A stretch of DNA of 64,000 nt from Rhopalosiphum padi (taxonomy: Eukaryota > Arthropoda > Insecta > Hemiptera > Aphididae), in the NCBI RefSeq assembly GCF_020882245.1, contig NC_083598.1, positions 44,987,858 through 45,051,857 of the forward strand, written 5' to 3'. This document shows positions 42,601-51,600 of the stretch, piece by piece (positions within the stretch are counted from its first letter, which is position 1; each line of letters starts with the position of its first letter). Below the pieces are notes generated by a model, which saw only the letters and a program-made list of their open reading frames with translations, was not told the DNA's origin and did not search any database. The position numbers and the translations under genes were made by a program.

Positions 42601-45600
42601 GTATTTTCAATTTTGTTTTTGCATTTTATAAACTTCCAAATGTAGAAAATATTTACCTAGAGCTACGTGTTTAAATTAAATTGCTTTTTAATGTAATTAT
42701 AAATTTGTTTATCTATAAACATATTTCATGCGCTGCTAAAAGTTTAAGATTTCATAATCAAAATCATAATTTTATTTTTAATTAATTTTCACTCTTTCTA
42801 TATTTATTTTTTCGAAAATTATTAAGTCTAATGCGTATTCGAATTTATACATTTTAGATAGTCTAAACTAGTTAGATTAAGAAAATTTAAATTTATTCAT
42901 AGAAATAACTTTGTACGATTTTAATAACATAATATTTATAATTTTAATCAACGGCCACAATATGTTATGTATTTAACTTGAATAATTTTAGAGTTTTTAA
43001 AATATTTTACCAATAGAAAATTTGTATAATTTCCCGGAAAATGTAATTTGAATTGAAAAATCGATAATTCATAAGAAATGATATTCACCCAATAGGTATA
43101 GGTTAAGATATTTAATCGAACACAATATGAGATGCGTTTCATTTAGGCTTTAGAATTTTTAAAGGTACGCACGAAAAAAAAAACAAACACGCAAATACCA
43201 ATAAACGAACGAATATCTCGGGATATCACCTAACTACGTTTAAAATACGTTGATTAATTAGACGATATCATATTTATACACGTGCCTACTTATATTATAT
43301 ACCTGTACATTTTATGCTTTTGTATACAAAATTAAATATTATAATAATACAAAATGTATATAAAAAAAAAAAATGTATAAATGTATACAACATGAGATAA
43401 ATATGGTTAGGTTGTTAAACTTAAACGACGGCGGTGTGTGGATATTGATCATAGTCGTATACAGAATCGAAGGAATTTACAATATAAATGATTTACTATT
43501 ATATTGTATTCAATGCACGCAAGGCGTATGTAATGCATGCACAATATGTAGACGGGTATCTATACTATTTACATAGGTCACGCCGCTGATGCAGTCGACT
43601 GCCACGACTTCCGAGGATTAAAATTACAAATTAGAATGAATCATTTGTTTAAACGATTTCCAGTATACTGTGATATATTATGCGTGCCCGGTGGTACATA
43701 AATACAGATGAGCGATAATATAATATATTAGTTTCAGCTTTTAGCGCGTTTCGTATATGTATATAATAATATGTTATACACGGTTTACGCGACAGTTCTG
43801 AAACGAAAGATAGTTCGATGTAATTTCCATGTATAATTTAATATATAATTATCCGGATCGATTGGCTTTCGTCCAGTTTACGCATTGTTCTCGCGGCTAA
43901 ACGGCAATAAATTTAACGTTTTGATTTGGGCGGTTAACCCGTTTTGGCTTCTCGTCGCAATCGAACGCCGCCACACAGTCGATTATTATATTAATAAAGT
44001 GTCCCTCCCCGCCAGAGCGATACTATTAGGTAGCAAAAAAAAATAAATAATGTGTAATTTTATAAATCTGCACGTATTCTTATATTGTAACGGTGTCTAA
44101 AATTTCTTGTTCGACTACTTTAATTTTTTTTAAGTATACTTCCGGTGATAGGTGCGCACACTACCGTTAATTTTGCTTTCTACGCTGTACTATCTCTACA
44201 AACTTTTCATATTAAATCGAATTAAAAAAAAAAAAAAATAATATAAGTAAAGGGGATAAAGTACGGTGCGCAGGAAAAACATTAACGTGAAAGTTTTTGG
44301 CGATGTTCTGCGAACCACGAACGAAATAAAACTATAATCGCATTGCGAATGTTTTAATCGTCGAAGTTTGATATAAACAAATGCGCCTATGTAATTATCG
44401 TGAATAATACTGTATAATATTATTGTCATAGTATTATAATATGTTGAATATATTTTTTTACTTATTTGTTATTCGACATAATTTTGACACCATTCTGGTG
44501 GTATAAGGTAATAATTAGTAATTATACTATTACCGTGTTACCATGTACCTATTGTAATAATTAACATCAATCATAATAATAATAATAATAACGAATAGAA
44601 GAAACAGAAAATTGCAGGACACAAAGTATATTATATAGTATATAATTTGTCAGTATGAACGTCGAGCAGAATAAATGTTCTAATATGAATAATAATAATT
44701 ATAATATACATATAGTTCTAGGATTTTGTACCGAATTTGAATTCGGTAAAATTATATTAAACTGTACAACAGATGATCAATATTCTATTCTAATACAATA
44801 AGTATGCGAATAATTTGTTAAGTATACTCTACATATTGTATAATTATACGAGGATGCTGACTATCTGTAGGTTTCCATGCGTAATTTAATTTAAAACGAA
44901 ATGTACTATTATCCAATAAGCTGATAATGTTTTAGTAATAAATAATAATAGAATAATAGAATGTTAATATTATATAATACACACCATGTTCAAATTTACA
45001 TTACTAAAACAGTTTATGTAAACGCATGCAAACAACGCTTGATAAATAGTGGTTGTCATAGGAATTACATGCAGACGATTTAATTAATGATTTAATGACA
45101 GTAAGACAAAATATGATGACAATAATATTATAAAGACTCTGATAACCTCTTGCGTCGTCTATTTTAACTTCAGATGTGTTAGGCCAACCGCATCGTATCA
45201 AAATATTTTAAACGTGTTGAATACGTATTTTTGTTTTATAAAAAATAAACTAAAATTATATCGGTGACCACGGCAATGGAAGTCATAGCGTCGGACAAAA
45301 CGGGGACATAATAACCATTATTATAGGTATTGCAAGGTATAAAATAAATGCATAATCCGCGTAGAAAGACCTAAACCGGAATGTTGTTATTTAATAATTA
45401 AATTACCGTTTCGGTGTCATAATAACACTATTGTTTTAAAATCGTTATAAATTTTAATAATGGCCTTAGTGTTTGTCATTACATCGTTTGTCTGTCCTGT
45501 GCCTATGTATTTTTTTTAAAACCGTTACAGTGCCAATTAATTAGTACAACCAACTTATACAAATTAAAGTGACGTTTAAACATTTCCTATTCTAATTGAT

Positions 45601-48600
45601 TCTCGCTAGAAGGACGACGTGGCGTGATTACATTCGATTTTTTTTTTTATGTACATAATATAAGTAGTTAACATTATCGCGGGCGACCTTTATCCTTTTT
45701 AAACGTATGTGGAAGATAAAGATTTTCAAACATATCAATATAATGTTGACAGCTGAATGATATTATAATATAAGCGAATAACGGAATACATAAATGGTCA
45801 AATGGATAGTAAAATACTATAAATAATAATAGTTTAAATGATATGCCCAAAGAAGAATATGCTGGCTGATTTACATTAAATTAATAAGCGCTATAAAAAA
45901 ACCGATAAGGCACATAAGTCATTAAAGTGAATTGATTTCAAAATAATATGTATATTATAATATAATAGAAGAATCGTTGTTAATATATAAACTGAATACA
46001 ATAACTTTACTTCAAAATAATCAAAAACCATACATGCCATGACGTATAAATTTAATAATTATTTTTATTACTTATTGTAGTTATTATTATTTAGTCAATA
46101 AATTTTATCGTTTAAATTTCGGATTATTGGACCAAAGCGTTTAGCGAATGTCCGATAAATGAAAAACACATTAAACGTCGACTTGGTACACTATTTTTTT
46201 TTTTTTTATGATTCTGTGGTTATGTTAATCGCTGGCATTTAGGTAATCCCTCGTGTGATTATAGGTGGGTGGCCGGGTAGGCGAGTACGGTTAAAATGCA
46301 ATTTACATTTTGCGAGGCAAAAACGAGATAAATTCCCTGGTTACACCTTTTTTTTCTTTATTTTTTGAGGAGGGATTGCAGGAAAGGTTTTTTTGGACCA
46401 GTGCCCGCATTTGTCAGTTTACTGCAGATTTTGCTTTCAATTTGCTTCCAAAGCGCTCATAATACGTACAACGAGAAACCACGGTAGTACCTAACTGGCC
46501 TTTTTCTGGCCGTTAAGCACGCTGTTGTTTGCCCGGCCGCCATCGGCCTATCCGTTGGCTGAGACCCAGTAAAATCCTTCAGCTCCCGAAACCACCCACA
46601 ACTATAGCCATCCCTCTCCAGCGATTTCCGTTATACTGTCCTACCGACACTTGTCTGCTGTAGTAGGTAGTAGTTGTACGACCGAAGCACGAGATTGTGT
46701 CGGCGGCGCGGCGATTTCATCTTCGTAGTAATACTCCAACAACTATCGCAAAAAGCGAAAATCAAAACCATTTGCAATTCATCACTGAATAAATTCGTGC
46801 TCGAAATTCATAGAAAATTATATTATGTAGAATTAAGTCGTGTATATGACGTGTCGATATTATTATGTGCGTATAAACAAGCGCTGGGTCTTGGGTTTGA
46901 TCACTTGTGAGTGTAAAAATTGTATGATAAAATATTTGTATCGATAAAATTTGGTAAAATTTTATTTATCTAATCGATTAACGAGCCACAGTTAAATGCC
47001 AAGGTTTTGAGTGGTCATGTATTTATGGAAGTGAAATTCACGTCTGTTTCGTATAATATATAATGTAATGTGTAAACCAAAAATTACTATACTGACCGCT
47101 GAGCTTGCATAGTAAATTTGACGAACACTCGTTAAAATGTTGGAATTAATTAATTTAGTATCTTTGTGTGCTTATTAATCGTGCTGCTAACATTCGCGGA
47201 TACTATTTAATTATTCAATTGTTAATTTTGGATTATTTAGTTGATTTGTAACAATAGTAGAACATTAAGCTGAAACTATAACATAGGTAAGTCAAAATGT
47301 GGATAATTGAATCCCCCAAATGTTCATTTCCACATTTGGTTAACAACAGCAGAGGGTTTTAACACAATTTACATAGTATTATAGCTTTTTGAATTGTATC
47401 TTTTTTGGTAACTATTATTATTGTTGAGTCATTAAATACAGACAAAATAATCGGTTTTTAAAATTATATCTCAACTATGAACATTTTGTTTAAAATACAT
47501 AGGTACAATTATTTAATTTCTAATATAATCATGAATAAATATAGAAATAATTTTTCTGAAAACTTTTTGTTATGCAAATATAGGTGCAGTTTCCAGCATG
47601 AATATTTTGATATGAATTTATGATATAAGTGTAATTTAAATTTTTATATATTCCTATTAAAATATATCAAAATCACTATATTTATCAGTCATTTATTATA
47701 AACATAATTTTAGTTTAATATATTTTTTTATATAATATCTAATATATTATTGATTATATAAATTATAATAAATATATAGTATATTGTATATCTTGTATAT
47801 ATTATAATTATATTAAATGCATATTTTTGATTCAATCGTTATAACAAAGGCTTGAAACCTTTATGATTTTTTTTGTTCCCGGTTTTAAGTCTGTTTTTTT
47901 TTTAAAAGAAAATGTTCCAGTTTCGATAAAAACTAGTATATTTATAGGTAAAGTTTTTTTTTAAAAGGTAAATAAGTAATCGCAAACTTTACATACAAAA
48001 TGATAAGATCAAATAATAGGATAAAATAATTTAAGTAAGTTTATACTATTTTGGTTTTAAGAACATTTTTTTTAAACAGGTTAAAATGCATTGTAAAAAG
48101 TTGTAATACTAATGCATCATAGTGGCATAGATTGATACAATAAAATACTCATTTGTCAAAAGTACCTAATTTAATTAAATTAGTAGAATAGATTTTTGTT
48201 TGATATTATATATTTGTATAGCTATGTGACTAACTTTGTAGTTGTAAATGTCAATTGATTGCTTACTGAATACCTGAATGATAGGTATATATTTCCTTCG
48301 ATTGAAAAGTATAATATTGATATCATGTTATCATTAGTCAAAAGAATCAATTTTATAGTTTTATACAATACCCAGTACATCTCTTAAAGTCTTAATTATT
48401 TTACTGAATAGCTGTGACTCTGTGAGTCTGTATAGACTTCTTGTTAGAAGTTTTTACTTGTAAGCTTCAGTAAAGTTTAAACTTGAAACTACTACAATTT
48501 ATACCAGAAATGTATTGTACATTTATTGTCAATATATTAAGATTTTTTCTATAAAATTCATATTTCATGTTAATAGTACCTGGTATAATTTTAAATTTAA

Positions 48601-51600
48601 ATTTAAATGATAAAATGGTATCAAATATGTTAGTATAATATGGTGTTTATTTTTATAAGAAACTCTTCATAAGTTATCGAGCACATAAATAAATAGGTGT
48701 ATATATTTATATTATATATTTATTAGTCTATGTTACTATAAGATAACAACTTATATGGGTACGTATTTATGATGATTCTAATAACCAATTTATTAGTCAT
48801 CACTCATCAACGTCACTAGACATCATCGTTCAAAACTATAAATAAACTATAGGGAAATAATCATAACGATGGGTCAATAGACAATAACTAATTGGCGGGT
48901 CGGTAACGTTTTATATTATATTAAAATGTTGGTAATTGCACATATTACTCTATTGTTTTCTGGAACTTTTGATGGATATAGAAATAGAAAATTATAAATC
49001 CACGTACACATTTGCAATCAAATAAATGAACCGATAATTATTATTACTTAAATAAATAAAACAGCTAAATAATATTGGAACCGAAAAAACTCAAAATATC
49101 CTCTACCTACCAATATCAGTATCAGTTTGGAAGAAAATAGAAAAATGATTTCAGTAAGGTTTCGGTATTCAGTTTCAATATTTAAAAAAAGTTGAAATGG
49201 TTCCAGTTCAATTTTAATTGAAATTCCAAGTCTTGATTATTTGTAGTAAGAAAAAAAATATGAATAATAATATTAATTGTTCCACTAACTAAAGTAAGTG
49301 CTTGAATTTTTTTAAACTTTTAGTTAAACTCATACTCAATATATAAAAATATATTTATTCAAACTTATTATGTTTTAATGCTAATTTAGTTTCTAGGAAA
49401 TCGTAACTATAATTATAGATATATGGTTATACATATTATACTATATTCCAATCACGTAACATTGCTAAGAATTTTTTTTAAATTATAAATCATCTGTTTA
49501 GACATTTGACAACGAATGTAAAATGGTTTCTGTTTAATTGAAATATATTAATTGATCAGGCGAAGCAAAGCGTATGACTTAACAATGATATGACAATTGT
49601 CAGTTGAATTTTAAACGAATATGTGTGTCGTACAATTTTATCCATAAAAAAAATATGAAAATTTCCACATTTTTTCATTCAAACTGTACCTAATTGACAT
49701 TTTTGAATCTTTCCTAATTAGATATAATTATATTTGTGTTGCAGCTATTGTTATAATTTATATTAACGCTACCAGTTGACATACCAATTAAATGTTAATA
49801 AATTATTTCAATATTTTAGTGAATGGAAAAAATTTAGCTTAATATGTTTTGTACAAAAAGGTAATAATATTAATATTATATATTGTTACAATATAACCTG
49901 TCACATAATTTTATTTCGTGTAAAACTAGGTGTAAGATAGAACAAAATTTTTTTTTTTATTATTATTTTAATATTATGTTATGATTTTACCTTTCTAAAT
50001 CCAATAATTTTTATCAAAATACGTAAACTGTAAACGTATTTGTTATTAAGCTTAAACATATTTAAATATTTTATAATAAGGATGATTTTTTTTTAATTTT
50101 CCATAATTTCTTGTAAATTTGCGATTAAAAATAAGTCATATTTGTTTTTTTTTATTGATAACTATAAGTTTTGACTAATTTTTTCCGACTAAAATAAATT
50201 GGAAATTATCAAAGAAATGTTTTGAATTCATAATTATTTTGTGAACAGATTTTGATTGTATTATAATTGAGTTAGGTTTGGAAAATTGAATTATTATTGA
50301 ACGTCCTTTCGTCTTATTATTGTTTGAAGACTTAAACAATTTCTTTGACTAAAAAGTTTGAATTTTGTTAAAATATGTTTCCTGTAATTATTATGATATT
50401 GCGGGCACTGGTTTATTGATGTTACATTACATTCGGTAATTAATTATTAATTTAATTAATATGGGTTAATGTTTCTCGTCATAATTGGGTTACATTAAAT
50501 GTAGGCAGGTACAATAATAATGTACCGCAATAAAGAATAGTTTCTTGAAAATGCACAATTGTACAGCTCTTACGATGACTAAAGACTTATTGGCATTCCT
50601 ATTATTACACATTTTTAACCATGAATTGTACGAATTTATATAAGTTCGATGGTGCACCCAGAAAAGTGCTATATACGTATGCCATTACTTTCATAGTTTC
50701 ACATATAAAAACTTATGATTTCCAATTATACGGTTGCGTGTGTATATTATGTAGTGCAAGGACTACAATGTTATGCCTTAAACGTATATGTACTTATATA
50801 ATAGCTTTGTATCGATAGTGTAATCATTATTTTTACGCTTGCTTGCAAACGTCAATCGCGGGAGTGTAATTGACCGATTTAAGGACTATGCGGTAAAATG
50901 GCTGTACGAGAAAAATCATTTTTATTATTAAATATACGTATAAACGTACCCGAAATGTCATAATAAGTAACATAAGTAAGTGCACTTTTTTCACAGTTAA
51001 TCGCACTATATATTATAATATTGGCGAACGGTTTGAACTGCGGTTTTCGGCCACGCATAGTTACAAATAGTTTACAACGATAACTTTATATTGGAACTAT
51101 TTACCTGTACCGCGAGTACGATGGCGGACCCACGGGGTTAATGGGGGGAGGGGGGTGATGGGTTAAGTTACATTTGTCTCCCCAGACAAATTTATTATCA
51201 CTTCTCACCGGAGTTGTTTTATGTATCTTATTGTATTTTTCTAAACCGTATAAACGGAATGTTAATGAAATACTCGGCTACATATGTTTTTAAATTTGTA
51301 TTTTTTGTTATACGAAGATCTCAAACATCAGTTATAAGAATCATAACGTTCTTCTTTTTTTTTTTTTAACACTGCTTAATATTATAATGATATTGTTAAA
51401 ATTGAGTATTAACGCCAATTGTAAATTCTATTAATAACTATATGCTTTTAGGTTATATTCTTATTACGGGGTTGCAAAAATAACAGTTTTATTTTTTAAT
51501 GATACAAGACAAACGTTTTACTCGTTTAAAACGTTGTTTTGTTTTTGTTTTACACTGTTTTTTGTAACGGTTTAAACATATTTTAATTAATTTATAATTT

